Of a stretch of DNA of 64,000 bases, positions 45,508 to 55,319 are shown piece after piece (the first letter of the stretch is position 1; every line of letters starts with the position of its first letter). Position numbers and translations under genes: made by a program. The DNA is from Roseobacter sp. MH60115 (GTDB lineage Bacteria > Pseudomonadota > Alphaproteobacteria > Rhodobacterales > Rhodobacteraceae): assembly GCF_015644665.1 (NCBI RefSeq), contig NZ_JADOBQ010000010.1, positions 1 through 64,000 on the forward strand, in the 5' to 3' direction. A model generated the notes under the pieces. It searched no databases, had not been told where the DNA came from, and saw nothing but the letters and a program-made list of their open reading frames with translations.

Positions 45508-46477
45508 GAGGCCCGAAAACATGCCTGGGACCCGAGCCGCTAAACCGAAATCAGGTTGGTCAAGCGTCGGCTCTGTTGCCAAATACCTGGTTTCAATCGG
45601 CTTGGTTGGGCTTTTGTTTTGGCAGTTTCGTGATGGCTTGAGCCAAATTGCCCGGATTGAGCGGGATGATGCATTGTTTGCAACGGCGCTGCTGCTGTTC
45701 CAGCCGGTTCTTATCGGGTTGCGCTGGCATGTACTGCTGGGCCTATACGGCACCCGTTTCAGCAAACGCGCGGCGGTGGGGATAACCTGGTTCTCTGTGG
45801 CGGCTAATCAGATTTTGCCCGCTTCTGTTGGGGGCGACGCCATACGGATGTTTGCCTTGTCCCGGCACGGCGAAACCGCAACCATCGCAATTGGGTCTGT
45901 CGTACTGGACAGGATCTTTGCACTGGTCGCGTTGATTCTGATCATGGCGGCCTTTTCCCCCTTCATTGATGTGGATTTGCCAGCATGGGTGATAGCTTTT
46001 TTCGTGGCTGGTGCCGCGGGTTTGTGCATTGGTCTGGTCGTGGCGCGAAAAGTTCTGCCAGGACTGACCGCACGTATGTCTGAAGGCTGGATACGCACGT
46101 TTCTGAGCAAGGTTAACGATCTCCTCGTTGTTCTGGATTATCCAGTTATCGCACTATCGGTCCTGTCGATCTCCATGCTGATTCATGCGCTATCGCTGTT
46201 TGCCTTCCTTGTGCTGGCACAGGGTCTGGGGATTGAGGCCAGCCCTTCGGCCATTCTTGCAGTGGGAGCATTGATTACATTTGTGCAGGTCATCCCTATT
46301 TCCATCTCTGGCTGGGGACCGCGTGAAGCTGCAGCTATTTTTCTGCTAGGCTCAATCGGAGTAGCACAAGATACCGCATTTGCGGTATCGATCCTGTTTG
46401 GATTGTGTTTCCTCTTTGCCAGCCTGCCGGGGGCGGGCGGGCTCCTCTACATGGGCTCTGGTCGTGAAGAGCACTGA
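45494..46477 (+). CDS. Lysylphosphatidylglycerol-synthase-like membrane protein (flippase-like, UPF0104)
   Basis: This 327-residue protein has about eight membrane helices and the conserved GWRWHVLL-type loop (GLRWHVLLGLYG), a QILPASVGGDAIRMFALSR motif and a late SGWGPREAAAIFLLG motif, all typical of the LPG_synthase_TM/UPF0104 family. In glycan clusters such proteins accompany DPM-like GT2 enzymes and are thought to move or help lipid-linked sugars. It may start at 45494 or at 45521 (MPGTRAAKPK). It overlaps its neighbours on both sides. Confidence 0.82.
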   Translation: MGQIKRPENMPGTRAAKPKSGWSSVGSVAKYLVSIGLVGLLFWQFRDGLSQIARIERDDALFATALLLFQPVLIGLRWHVLLGLYGTRFSKRAAVGITWFSVAANQILPASVGGDAIRMFALSRHGETATIAIGSVVLDRIFALVALILIMAAFSPFIDVDLPAWVIAFFVAGAAGLCIGLVVARKVLPGLTARMSEGWIRTFLSKVNDLLVVLDYPVIALSVLSISMLIHALSLFAFLVLAQGLGIEASPSAILAVGALITFVQVIPISISGWGPREAAAIFLLGSIGVAQDTAFAVSILFGLCFLFASLPGAGGLLYMGSGREEH

Positions 46478-47918
46478 ACCTGTATCACACAGCGCACCTA
46501 GACGGCGCTTGATCTGGATTTTTTTTCTAGGCCTCTTTGCCGTTGTCGTACTGGTCAGAATACCTTTTCTCTCCCAGCCCTTCGTTGGTGAGGAAGGCTC
46601 ATTCGCCTATCTTATCGCTGGACAGCCAGCCTCCTCGACACTGACACCCGACGGGTTACCGCAAATGATGATTGGCATGCTAGACGGCACTCCGGCTCTT
46701 TATCCGTTTCAGCGCACTATCGCACCCTACGTTCTTTTGGAAAACGGACCTGGTGCTGTCATCCGTGCGTTGGACATCCAGCATTATTCTGAAGTATGGC
46801 GATATGTGATTATTCGCAGCGCTTATCTTGCTCTCTATCTCATGGGTGTGGCCGGCGTGCTGTGGCGCTGCGCGCGTCAAGCCGCAGGCCAGAATTACCT
46901 GCCGATGGTGATTGTGCTCTTTGCCTGTGTTACGCCCCTTGCTGTCGGCGCCTCCATTCAACCGCAGATTGATGGGGCTCTGGGTATTTGCCTGCTAGGG
47001 TTGGCCTCTCTATTGCTCACGCTTGGCCCCCAGAAACGCTCCCTCAAGCATCGACAGTTCTGTACTTTCCTTGCCGGGGCTTTTATTGGCCTTGGCCGTC
47101 ACGAATGGGTCATCTCATTTCTGGCTGCAGGAGTTATTTTAGGACTGGCCTTGCTGGCCTACAAGGCGCGCCGTGACGTATGGTATCTGAGCTTGCGCAT
47201 CGGAGCATTCTTTTGTCTTGGCTTGATCGCTACTACCGTCTTGTCCTTTGCGCTTTCACCCTCTGAATATCTTTCGGGCTTTGCCGTCCAGCAGCGTGTG
47301 ACAGGTATCGTCAACCCCCTGATCCTTTTAAAAAGGGATGATGAATTTGTCATTGCAGCTGTACTTTTGCTGGGATTGCTGGGTGTCTTACTGTTCCTCA
47401 GACGGCGTCACATTCTGGAAACAGCGCCCGGTGTCCTGGTCGTCAGCGGCGCCGCTTTTGTTCAATGTGCCGGGGCAGCGGCGACTGGTTGGCCCGGGGA
47501 TGGCTTTCCAAGATACTATGCGCCTGTTTTTGTACTGGCGGCGACGGCGCTGATCTATCTTACGTCATATCACCGTGACGATGTTGTCCGGCCGAATGTG
47601 TGGGTTGGGTACGCTTTGTCGGGCGTATTTCTTTTACTGACGGTCATTGCCATCACACCCATGATAGACGACGTCGGGGAGCGCGTATCTATCTCCTCAA
47701 ATCGCGGTGTGTCCTTGCAAGCGCTGGAGCAGCACTATGACGATGTCGCCGAAATATGGCGTGCCGATCCGGATAGAGCCCCCCTCGCTCTGATTGACGC
47801 CGGTATCTGGGGAAGGCATCCGGAAGTTTCTTTTCTAGGCAAGGATATGGGGCTGGATTCAGGATATCAGTACTTGCAGGAATTCCATCCCAACTGGGCA
47901 GAGCGTCTCGACAATTAG
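46464..47918 (+). CDS. Multi-pass membrane protein, GT-C/ArnT-like layout
   Basis: A GTG at 46464 inside the end of the previous gene gives VKSTEPVSHSAPRRRL and 484 residues; the frame upstream is an overlap artefact. It has about eleven membrane helices. The first periplasmic loop carries RIPFLSQPFVGEEGSFAYLI, with an acidic pair at the place of GT-C catalytic residues, as in the protein at 35872. A long loop at the C-terminus follows the last helix (about 390). No named family is fixed. It probably acts on lipid-linked sugars in the periplasmic leaflet. Confidence 0.6.
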   Translation: MKSTEPVSHSAPRRRLIWIFFLGLFAVVVLVRIPFLSQPFVGEEGSFAYLIAGQPASSTLTPDGLPQMMIGMLDGTPALYPFQRTIAPYVLLENGPGAVIRALDIQHYSEVWRYVIIRSAYLALYLMGVAGVLWRCARQAAGQNYLPMVIVLFACVTPLAVGASIQPQIDGALGICLLGLASLLLTLGPQKRSLKHRQFCTFLAGAFIGLGRHEWVISFLAAGVILGLALLAYKARRDVWYLSLRIGAFFCLGLIATTVLSFALSPSEYLSGFAVQQRVTGIVNPLILLKRDDEFVIAAVLLLGLLGVLLFLRRRHILETAPGVLVVSGAAFVQCAGAAATGWPGDGFPRYYAPVFVLAATALIYLTSYHRDDVVRPNVWVGYALSGVFLLLTVIAITPMIDDVGERVSISSNRGVSLQALEQHYDDVAEIWRADPDRAPLALIDAGIWGRHPEVSFLGKDMGLDSGYQYLQEFHPNWAERLDN

Positions 47919-47928
47919 AAAGACCCTG

Positions 47929-47961
47929 AAGGGCCGGTGTAGAATGTTTGCTGGCCCTTTT
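47929..47961. terminator. Convergent terminator
   Basis: AAGGGCC (47929-47935) and GGCCCTT (47953-47959) form a 7-bp stem with a 17-nt loop, followed by a T-run on the plus strand. It lies between the convergent membrane-protein gene (ends 47918) and the rhamnan-type gene (ends 47960) and overlaps the stop codon of the latter. Confidence 0.5.
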
Positions 47962-49093
47962 AGGCGCGCAGCTTCAGAAGTTTGGCTTCTTCTAGGGCTT
48001 CTCGCGCGGCGGGTGTGTCAACCTTTTCCAAAATTCGCAGCGAAATATCGGAAGTTTCCAGGTCAAGCCACAGAGGAGATTTTTTTAAAAACGGATACCC
48101 CAGCTCGAAGATTGAGAAATAGGCAAGTGCGTAGCTTGCGCCCTGACGGGCGGTTGCCGTCAGGATGAAATTCGTCAGGTCATCACGTGACAGCCTCTCC
48201 ATCTGGGGCCGCAAGTTATCCTTTACCCGCTTCATTCGACGGTCTTCCGGGACAATCACTTGCGATGCCACTTCTAAAAGCCGACCGTCATCCAGAGCAT
48301 CCAGATATTGCCTCAGATTGGCGACACCCAATGTTTCGCCATGTGTGAAACCATGCTTCAGGACCCATGAGGTCAATCCGATTTCGCCGTGTCGCACGGT
48401 TCTTTTCTTTTTGCTGGAGAGCGGGAAATGTTGCCAGAACTGCAAAAACCCAGGATGGCGCAGGATGTTTTCACCACAACTGAGTGCAAAGGAGCAATAG
48501 TGAAAGTTCTTGTGATCCGTCCGGTAGTTGAAAGTCAGATCCCGAAACGTTGTCGGCTCTACCCTGGGGATACCGTAATTGGAGCCAGCTCCCGCGAAAT
48601 CCACTCCAAGTGTGTCTACATCATCCAGCCAATCGGTTTCCGAACTGATTGGAAACCACACTGAATCGTTGATCAGAACGAGCTGTTTTGTGTTTGAAAG
48701 GTTTTGCCGCAGAGACAAAATACCATCTCTGTAGCCTCCAAAATCATATCCGAAATTCGATCTTTCGATATACCGGTAGCATAGCTTCAACAGCTTCATT
48801 TCATCTTCCTGGCCAAGTGGCCTATTAGAAACAACAGTGACGCTCAAACCTTTGGAGGTGAGGTACTCAAGTGTCCTGATATGTGTTGGTAGTAGGCCGT
48901 TTACTGGGAAAATAAGATACACTGCCTTTCGCTCTGAAGAGCCCTGGGCGCCTGACAGCGAGCGACGCTTCCCGGAGAGAAAGAGATCGTAGTAACGTGA
49001 TCCTAAAAAATAACTGAAAGCATCGCTTGGCAACCCTACTATCTGCTGAACCAGACGGGTTAGTTCGCGCCTGATTTTCCATACTTGTGGCAT
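47960..49093 (-). CDS. Rhamnan synthesis F (RgpF)-like glycosyltransferase
   Basis: The ATG at 49093 (MPQVWKIRREL) is preceded by GGAA and is preferred over a GTG at 49132; 377 residues. Residues about 65-300 match the RgpF family: VYLIFPVNGLLPTHIRTLEYL, NFGYDFGGYRDGI, LVLINDSVWFP and RHGEIGLTSWVLKHG. RgpF-like proteins build rhamnose-containing polysaccharides. It is the only minus-strand gene of the cassette. It should use dTDP-rhamnose made by the rfb operon. Confidence 0.85.
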   Translation of the reverse strand: MPQVWKIRRELTRLVQQIVGLPSDAFSYFLGSRYYDLFLSGKRRSLSGAQGSSERKAVYLIFPVNGLLPTHIRTLEYLTSKGLSVTVVSNRPLGQEDEMKLLKLCYRYIERSNFGYDFGGYRDGILSLRQNLSNTKQLVLINDSVWFPISSETDWLDDVDTLGVDFAGAGSNYGIPRVEPTTFRDLTFNYRTDHKNFHYCSFALSCGENILRHPGFLQFWQHFPLSSKKKRTVRHGEIGLTSWVLKHGFTHGETLGVANLRQYLDALDDGRLLEVASQVIVPEDRRMKRVKDNLRPQMERLSRDDLTNFILTATARQGASYALAYFSIFELGYPFLKKSPLWLDLETSDISLRILEKVDTPAAREALEEAKLLKLRA

Positions 49094-49389
49094 ATTTGGA
49101 TTTCCAACTGTTATGTATTGCGCGCCCAGCACGGTTTAGTACATGCGTTCTACGAGGTTTAGAGACAAGCAATCTGAAACGGACAAAGCTTATCTGTAAG
49201 CCGTCTTAGGAAAATCGCACGGTAGGTTCAACCGGCGCGCGATTTTTGGGGATTTATCCGCAAAAATTGCTCTATATCGGTTCTTTGGATGCCTATATGA
49301 TCGGAGTATCGGTTTTATTTGACGGTCCTTTACAGGCTTGGTGATCCCCCCTACGTAAAGGGACTGTATAGGATCCGGGCATCTTCACC
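49094..49389. promoter_or_regulatory. Divergent promoter region upstream of the ABC transporter
   Basis: No gene is visible. The stretch includes TTATCCGCA at 49254-49262, the same 9-mer as upstream of the type I secretion operon, in an 11-base match ATTTATCCGCA with the 30889 copy. An AT-rich run CTATATCGG...TATATGATCGG near 49270-49310 could hold the promoter of the transporter. Confidence 0.4.
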
Positions 49390-51153
49390 ATGATCAATAG
49401 TTTTCGGGCAAACAATAGCAACAAAATGCTTGGTCGACTGCTGCAGGAAAACCTGCGCTCACAGGCATTCAACTACGGCGTTGCCATTGTTGCCATGGTC
49501 GTGATCGCTGTCACAACAGCGCTGACAGCCTGGATCATGAAAGACATTATCGATTCCATGGTGCAGACTGGTGATCGTGTCAGAGTTTTCGCTGTTGCGG
49601 GAGCGGTTGCGCTCATCTTTACTGTCAAAGGCCTTGCAAACTACGTGCAGGTGGTTGCCCTCAGCCGGGCAGGTAACCGGATCGTAGCGAACCAGCAACG
49701 CAAGCTCTATGATAAGCTGCTGCAGCATGGTGTCGCCTTTTTCAACACTCTTAATACGTCCAATATCCTGATGCGTGTGACCAGTTCCGCCCATGCGGCC
49801 CGCGGTGTCATAGATACTTTGATCATGGGTTTTGTGCGTGACCTGCTGACTCTGATCGGGCTGGTTGTTGTCATGATTTATCAGCAGCCGACCCTGTCGC
49901 TGTTCGCCTTGATCTTCGGGCCTTTGGCAATTCTCGGAGTGCGCCAGATCCTCCAACGCGTTCAAGGCATCGTTGAAGCAAACATGATGTCAGGCGCTGA
50001 AATCATCAAAGTTATTCAAGAAACATCGACTGGTATCCGTGTGGTTAAGGCCTTTGCACTGGAAAAGCACATGGCGTCACGTATGAATTCGGCGATTACA
50101 ACAGTGGAAAGCCGGTCAAATGCGATGGCCCGGTTGTCAGGGGCGACCAGTCCGTTGATGGAGACGTTGTCCGGCTTTGCAATTGCTTCCGTGGTTGCGT
50201 TGAGTACCGTCAGCATTTTTGGTGATGCCACGACTTCACCAGGTGAGCTGATGTCGTTCGTGACCGCGCTTTTAATGGCCTATGATCCTGCAAAACGGTT
50301 GGCTCGCATGCGTGTTGGTATCGAAGCGGGCCTTGTCGGTGTGGGAATGATGTATCAAATTCTCGATACCCCGATTGCAGTCAACGAAAAGCCCGATGCA
50401 CATCCTCTGCCTGATGGGCCGGGAGAGGTTGCTTTCAAAAATGTCACTTTCAACTACGAAGGCAATACTGCACTGCTGCGCGATCTTAATGTGACCTTCG
50501 AGGCAGGCAAGACCACTGCGCTGGTAGGCCCTTCCGGCGGGGGCAAGTCTACAATAATCAACCTGATCTTGCGGCTTTATGATCCTGTCGAGGGACGAAT
50601 CGAAATTGATGGGTTCGATCTGCGCAGCGCGACCTTTGAATCCCTGCGGGATAAAATTGCCTTCGTGGGTCAGGAGACGTTTCTGTTCGATGGATCGCTA
50701 AAGCAGAATATCTCTCTGGGGCGTGAAGATGCCAGCGATGAAGAGATTGTCGCAGCAGCCAAGGCCGCCAATGCTCATGACTTCATTCAGGGCATGCCGG
50801 AGCAATATGAAATGGATGCGGGTGAAAACGGCGGCAATCTCTCAGGCGGGCAGCGTCAGCGCATTGCTATTGCGCGCGCGATCCTGCGCAACAGCCCGAT
50901 CCTGATCATGGATGAGGCCACCAGCGCGCTTGATTCAGAATCCGAATATCTCGTGAATGAGGCCCTGCAGAAACTGTCCAAGGGCCGCACCACAATTGTC
51001 ATCGCCCATAGGCTCTCCACCATATTGAGTGCGGATAAGATCGTGGTGGTCAAGGAAGGCCAGGTGGTGGAACAGGGAACTCAAAGCGAGTTGCTGTCGC
51101 AAAACGGTATATTCCGCGCCCTCTATGACCGGCAATTCAGCGCAGCAGAATAG
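49390..51153 (+). CDS. ABC exporter/flippase, MsbA-like half transporter
   Basis: This 587-residue protein has a membrane domain with six helices (about 20-320) and an ATPase with Walker A VGPSGGGKSTIINLI, Q-loop VGQETFLFDGS, signature LSGGQRQRIAIARA, Walker B PILIMDEATSALD and H-loop VIAHRLSTI. The layout is that of type IV (MsbA/PglK) transporters. Within a glycan cassette it most likely flips a lipid-linked oligosaccharide or glycolipid across the inner membrane. The start at 49390 lacks a strong ribosome site. Confidence 0.9.
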   Translation: MINSFRANNSNKMLGRLLQENLRSQAFNYGVAIVAMVVIAVTTALTAWIMKDIIDSMVQTGDRVRVFAVAGAVALIFTVKGLANYVQVVALSRAGNRIVANQQRKLYDKLLQHGVAFFNTLNTSNILMRVTSSAHAARGVIDTLIMGFVRDLLTLIGLVVVMIYQQPTLSLFALIFGPLAILGVRQILQRVQGIVEANMMSGAEIIKVIQETSTGIRVVKAFALEKHMASRMNSAITTVESRSNAMARLSGATSPLMETLSGFAIASVVALSTVSIFGDATTSPGELMSFVTALLMAYDPAKRLARMRVGIEAGLVGVGMMYQILDTPIAVNEKPDAHPLPDGPGEVAFKNVTFNYEGNTALLRDLNVTFEAGKTTALVGPSGGGKSTIINLILRLYDPVEGRIEIDGFDLRSATFESLRDKIAFVGQETFLFDGSLKQNISLGREDASDEEIVAAAKAANAHDFIQGMPEQYEMDAGENGGNLSGGQRQRIAIARAILRNSPILIMDEATSALDSESEYLVNEALQKLSKGRTTIVIAHRLSTILSADKIVVVKEGQVVEQGTQSELLSQNGIFRALYDRQFSAAE

Positions 51154-51162
51154 ACTGGCCGT

Positions 51163-52533
51163 TCATAATGTCTGCCTGAGCCTGCGCAGTGCCTGGCTCA
51201 GCAGATTTTCAGCTGAAACAGGGTCTCTTGTCTCTATATAGAGCCTGAGTTCGGGGGCGTTGCCGGACGGTCGTATGTGGATCACGTCCCCGTCTGTGAG
51301 CTCCATGCGCAGCCCGTCTGTCAGGTCCATGCGCTGTTCCTGCTTGCCCAAAGGTTCCAGAAAAGCGGCACGCGCGGCAGGATCGTTCTGCCAGGTCTCC
51401 AACAACGCATGGCTTTTGGCCTGATCCACCTCCTGCAGCCGGTCCGCCACTGTGACCACGGGGGGTTCCTGGGCGACACGGACGGCGATGCCTTCTTTCC
51501 GACCTGCATAAAGCACGGTAAGGATCGGCAGGGTGCAGTCACGGGTCATCAGCGGCGCCAGTGACCCGGCAGGCCCCTGCGCCTCAAAGCCCAGCAGAAA
51601 GCCGCCATTGGCCTCATAGCCAACCACCCGGCCCGTCGCCGCCTCCATTGCGGCGATGACATAAGGCGAGCCAATCCGCGTCAGGCGCGCGTCCCTGAAC
51701 CCTTTCATCGTCACGCCGCTGTTGGAGGAGATCGGCGTCGCGATCACCTCCGCCCCCAGCGTCTCGGCGGTGATCTGGCCCAGGATATCACCGGGGATCA
51801 CGCGTCCGGTTTCATCGGCCAGCAGCGGGCGATCTGAATCGCCATCGGTAGAGACCAGCGCGTGCAGCCCATGGGTCTTCACCCATTCTGCAATCTGCAC
51901 GCGGACCTCTGGATCAACCGCTTCGGTATCCAAGGGGATGAAGTCGTCTGACCGGCCCAGCTCGATCACCTCGGCGCCGAGGTCGGTCAGGATGCGGGCC
52001 AGGGCATCGCGGCCCACGGCGCTATGGGCATAGAGCCCGATGCGCTGACCTGCGAGCGCACCGGGCCCAAAGGCTGCGACGAAGCGTGCGATATAGCGAT
52101 CATTGGCGCCTTTATCCGTCTCTAACGTCCCGGGATGCGCGGCCCCATGGGGGGCATCCAGACGCGACAGGATCGCGGCCTCATCGGCCTTGCTGATCTC
52201 GCCGGTCCGAACATAGAACTTCAGCCCGTTGCGATCTGCCGGGATATGGCTGCCGGTGACCATGACGGCACCACCACCCACCGCCTGTGCCGCGAGCGCC
52301 AGTGCAGGCGTGGGCAGCTCACCACAATCAATCACGCGGGTGCCCATGGCACGGGCCGCGGTGATCACGTCACCTGCGATCCGCGGGGAAGAAGGGCGCA
52401 GATCACGGCCCACACAGAGCACGCCGCCGGTGTCACAAGCCGCCAGAAAGGCCTGCACATGGGCGGTGATCAGATCGGGGGTCATGGCTGTCACCAGCCC
52501 GCGCAACCCGCTTGTTCCGAATTTGACGGACAC
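51163..52533 (-). CDS. Phosphohexomutase (phosphomannomutase/phosphoglucomutase type)
   Basis: The GTG at 52533 (MSVKFGTSGLRG) has AGGGGGG 6 bases upstream and is preferred over the TTG at 52557, which overlaps the rfbA stop; 456 residues. It has the FGTSGLRG start, the phosphoserine loop VMVTGSHIPADRNGLK, the metal loop STDGDSDRPLLADE, the sugar loop YEANGGFLLG and the phosphate loop IRPSGNAPELRLY. It makes hexose 1-phosphates, for ManC (mannose 1-P) or RfbA (glucose 1-P). Position at the end of the rfb operon suggests co-regulation. Confidence 0.85.
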   Translation of the reverse strand: MSVKFGTSGLRGLVTAMTPDLITAHVQAFLAACDTGGVLCVGRDLRPSSPRIAGDVITAARAMGTRVIDCGELPTPALALAAQAVGGGAVMVTGSHIPADRNGLKFYVRTGEISKADEAAILSRLDAPHGAAHPGTLETDKGANDRYIARFVAAFGPGALAGQRIGLYAHSAVGRDALARILTDLGAEVIELGRSDDFIPLDTEAVDPEVRVQIAEWVKTHGLHALVSTDGDSDRPLLADETGRVIPGDILGQITAETLGAEVIATPISSNSGVTMKGFRDARLTRIGSPYVIAAMEAATGRVVGYEANGGFLLGFEAQGPAGSLAPLMTRDCTLPILTVLYAGRKEGIAVRVAQEPPVVTVADRLQEVDQAKSHALLETWQNDPAARAAFLEPLGKQEQRMDLTDGLRMELTDGDVIHIRPSGNAPELRLYIETRDPVSAENLLSQALRRLRQTL

Positions 52534-52553
52534 GCGCAGCCCCCCTGTCGCTG

Positions 52554-53417
52554 TCAAAGCTTGCTCAGATAGGTCCCGTAGTCATTCTTGGCATATTTCG
52601 CGGCCTCGCGGTGCAGATCCTCGCGGCTGATCCAGCCGAGCTCAAAGGCGATCTCTTCGGGGCTGCCGATCTGCAACCCCTGCCGCTTTTCGATGGTGCG
52701 TACGAAATTGCCCGCATCGAGCAGACTGCCGTGGGTGCCGGTATCGAGCCAGGCATAGCCACGCCCCATGCGCTGTACCGTCAGGGTCTCTTCGGTCAGG
52801 TACATTTCCAGCAGGGTGGTGATTTCCACCTCGCCCCGCGCCGAGGGTTCCACGCGACGCGCTTTCTCAGGCGCCGTGCCATCAACGAAATAAAGACCCG
52901 TGACCGCGAAATTCGAAGGCGGCACCTCGGGTTTCTCGATGATGCCACGCGCCACACCGCTTTCATCAAAATCCACCACGCCATAGCGTTCCGGATCAGC
53001 CACCTGATAGCCAAAGACCGTGGCGCCCGCCTCCTGCGCATCGGCGGCGGCCATCAGGTCGGGCAGACCGTGGCCAAAGAAGATATTATCCCCCAACACC
53101 AGCGCCGAAGGGGCACCGTCCAGAAAGTCCTCGGCCAGGATAAAGGCCTGCGCCAGCCCGTCCGGCGAGGGCTGTACGATATAGGTGAGCGTGATGCCCC
53201 ATTGCGACCCATCTCCCAGCATGCGCTGGAACTGTTCCTGATCTGCGGGGGTGGTGATCATCGCGATCTCGCGGATGCCTGCCAGCATCAGCACCGAGAG
53301 CGGATAATAGATCATCGGCTTGTCATAGATCGGCAGCAGCTGCTTGGAGACCCCCAGCGTGATCGGATAGAGCCGCGTGCCCGAGCCACCCGCCAGAATG
53401 ATACCTTTGCGTTTCAT
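52554..53417 (-). CDS. rfbA: Glucose-1-phosphate thymidylyltransferase
   Basis: This 287-residue nucleotidyltransferase has the signature [27 protein letters not shown] (shown in part: GGSGTRLYP), [10 protein letters not shown] and [11 protein letters not shown], exactly the pattern of RmlA/RfbA. An AAGGAGA ribosome site precedes the ATG. It makes dTDP-glucose, the first step to dTDP-L-rhamnose. It is the fourth gene of the rfbC-rfbB-rfbD-rfbA transcription unit. Confidence 0.96.
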   Translation of the reverse strand: MKRKGIILAGGSGTRLYPITLGVSKQLLPIYDKPMIYYPLSVLMLAGIREIAMITTPADQEQFQRMLGDGSQWGITLTYIVQPSPDGLAQAFILAEDFLDGAPSALVLGDNIFFGHGLPDLMAAADAQEAGATVFGYQVADPERYGVVDFDESGVARGIIEKPEVPPSNFAVTGLYFVDGTAPEKARRVEPSARGEVEITTLLEMYLTEETLTVQRMGRGYAWLDTGTHGSLLDAGNFVRTIEKRQGLQIGSPEEIAFELGWISREDLHREAAKYAKNDYGTYLSKL

Positions 53418-53433
53418 CGTGAAGTCTCCTTCG

Positions 53434-54279
53434 TCAGGTTTTCAGGTCTGCAAGAACCTCTGCCAGCCCGGCGCGCCAGTCGGGACGCGCGATGCCAAAA
53501 ACGGCCTCGGTGGTGGCGCAGTCGAGCCGGGAATTCAGCGGACGCGTCGCCGGCGTGGGGTAATCGGCGGTCGGGATGCCAGTCACATCGACGCTCAAGC
53601 CTGCCTGGGCAAAAATTTCACGAGCGAAATCAGCCCAGCTCACGTCCGGCGCGCCGCTGAAATGATAGGTGCCGACCTTGCCCGCCTCCTCTTTCAGCGC
53701 CTTTGCCATCCCCATACAGGCTGCCGCGATATCGCGCGCCGGGGTTGGCCCGCCGATCTGATCCGCGACGATGCTCAAGCTGTCCCGCTCTGCCCCCAGA
53801 CGCAGCATGGTCTTGGCAAAGTTATTGCCATGGGCGGAAAACACCCAGGAGGTGCGCAGAATGGCATGTCGCCCCCCTGCCCCGACGACACCCGTTTCGC
53901 CGCCCAGCTTGCTGGCGCCGTAGACGCCCAGGGGGCCGGTGGCATCCGTCGGCTGCCAGGGGTCCGTGCCGCCGCCCTCAAAGACGTAATCGGTAGAGAT
54001 ATGGACAAAGGGCAGATCGCGCGCGGCGGCGGCGGCAGCCATGGCGGTGGGGGCCATGGCGTTCACGATCATCGCCGTGTCGCGGTCCTCCTCGGCCTTG
54101 TCCACGGCGGTATAGGCGGCGGCGTTGATGACGGCATCCGCATCGCAGTCGGCGATCATGCGCTCGCAGGTGCCCGGGTCACTCAGGTCTGCCTGATCGC
54201 GGCCCAGACAGGTCACGCCGTCAAAGCGGGCCAGTTCCCTGGCCACCTGCCCGGTCTTGCCAAAGACCAGAACCTTCAC
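53434..54279 (-). CDS. rfbD: dTDP-4-dehydrorhamnose reductase
   Basis: The GTG at 54279 ([18 protein letters not shown]) overlaps the rfbB stop as GTGA, giving 281 residues; the longer frame is not needed. It has the NADPH motif [32 protein letters not shown] and the YGASKLGGE Tyr/Lys pair, as in RmlD. It performs the last, reductive step to dTDP-L-rhamnose. Confidence 0.95.
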   Translation of the reverse strand: MKVLVFGKTGQVARELARFDGVTCLGRDQADLSDPGTCERMIADCDADAVINAAAYTAVDKAEEDRDTAMIVNAMAPTAMAAAAAARDLPFVHISTDYVFEGGGTDPWQPTDATGPLGVYGASKLGGETGVVGAGGRHAILRTSWVFSAHGNNFAKTMLRLGAERDSLSIVADQIGGPTPARDIAAACMGMAKALKEEAGKVGTYHFSGAPDVSWADFAREIFAQAGLSVDVTGIPTADYPTPATRPLNSRLDCATTEAVFGIARPDWRAGLAEVLADLKT

Positions 54280-55316
54280 GCTTTGGCCCCGAGACGCTGG
54301 CCCACGCCGTCGCGGTCCTGCAGCGCGCGCCACCAATCCTCATTGTCGAGATACCACTGCACGGTTTTCTCCAGACCTTCTTCCAGCGTCACCGACGGCC
54401 GCCAGCCCAGTTCCGTGGCGATGCGCGTGGGATCGATTGCATAGCGCAGGTCATGGCCCGGACGGTCGGTCACAAAGGTGATCTGCTCGACGTAGGGGCT
54501 GTTTTTCGGGCGTTTCTCTTCGAGGATGGCGCAGATCGTGCGCACGATATCGATGTTCTTCGCCTCGTTCTCGCCGCCGATATTATAGCTGCGTCCCAGT
54601 TGGCCCTTTTCCAGCACGGTCAGCAGCGCGTCGGCATGATCCTCCACATAAAGCCAGTCGCGCACATTCTCGCCCGCGCCATAGACCGGGATATCCTTGC
54701 CCGCCAGCGCGTTCAGGATCACCACGGGGATCAGCTTTTCGGGGAAGTGATAAGGCCCGTAGTTGTTCGAACAATTGGTCATCACGATGGGCAGCCCATA
54801 GGTCTCGCCCCAGGCGCGGACCAGATGATCAGAGGCCGCCTTGGAGGCCGAATAGGGGCTGCGCGGGTCGTAGGGCGTGGTTTCGGTGAATTGCCCGGTC
54901 TCGCCGAGGCTGCCAAAGACCTCATCCGTCGAGATATGATGGAAGCGGAAGCTCTCGGGCTTGCCGGCCTGTGTCCAATAGGCCCGTGTGGCCTCCAGCA
55001 GCTGATAGGTGCCGGTGATATTGGTTTCGATGAAATCACCCGGTCCGTCGATGGAGCGGTCCACATGGCTTTCTGCCGCCAGATGCATCACCGCATCCGG
55101 CTTATGGGTGGCAAAGATGCGGTCAAGGGCTGCGCGGTCGCGGATATCGGCCTGCTCAAAGGCATAAGACGGGTTGCCCGCGACAGAAGCCACATTCTCC
55201 AGACAGGCGGCATAGGTCAGCGCATCGAGGTTCACCACCTCATGGCCGCGCGCGATGGCCTGCCGCACCACGGCAGAGCCAATGAACCCCGCCCCACCGG
55301 TTACAAGCAATTTCAT
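54276..55316 (-). CDS. rfbB: dTDP-glucose 4,6-dehydratase
   Basis: This 346-residue SDR enzyme begins [19 protein letters not shown] and contains [26 protein letters not shown] (with the RmlB-specific Asp-Glu), [15 protein letters not shown] and [17 protein letters not shown]. All RmlB catalytic residues are present. It makes dTDP-4-keto-6-deoxyglucose. It lies 3 bp after the rfbC stop and overlaps rfbD by 4 bp. Confidence 0.96.
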   Translation of the reverse strand: MKLLVTGGAGFIGSAVVRQAIARGHEVVNLDALTYAACLENVASVAGNPSYAFEQADIRDRAALDRIFATHKPDAVMHLAAESHVDRSIDGPGDFIETNITGTYQLLEATRAYWTQAGKPESFRFHHISTDEVFGSLGETGQFTETTPYDPRSPYSASKAASDHLVRAWGETYGLPIVMTNCSNNYGPYHFPEKLIPVVILNALAGKDIPVYGAGENVRDWLYVEDHADALLTVLEKGQLGRSYNIGGENEAKNIDIVRTICAILEEKRPKNSPYVEQITFVTDRPGHDLRYAIDPTRIATELGWRPSVTLEEGLEKTVQWYLDNEDWWRALQDRDGVGQRLGAKA

Positions 55317-55319
55317 GGC

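Larger units (their letters stand above)
35400..51155. other. Lower-GC glycan biosynthesis cassette
   Basis: By eye, base composition falls to near 50% G+C here, against over 60% in the flanks, and codon use includes more A/T-ending codons. It holds ten plus-strand genes with overlaps (35872-47918), one minus-strand rhamnan-type gene (49093-47960) and an ABC transporter (49390-51153). Its edges are galE on the left and the phosphohexomutase/rfb operon on the right. The pattern is that of an exchangeable serotype-like cassette brought in by transfer; no integrase or IS was seen at the edges. Confidence 0.7.
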
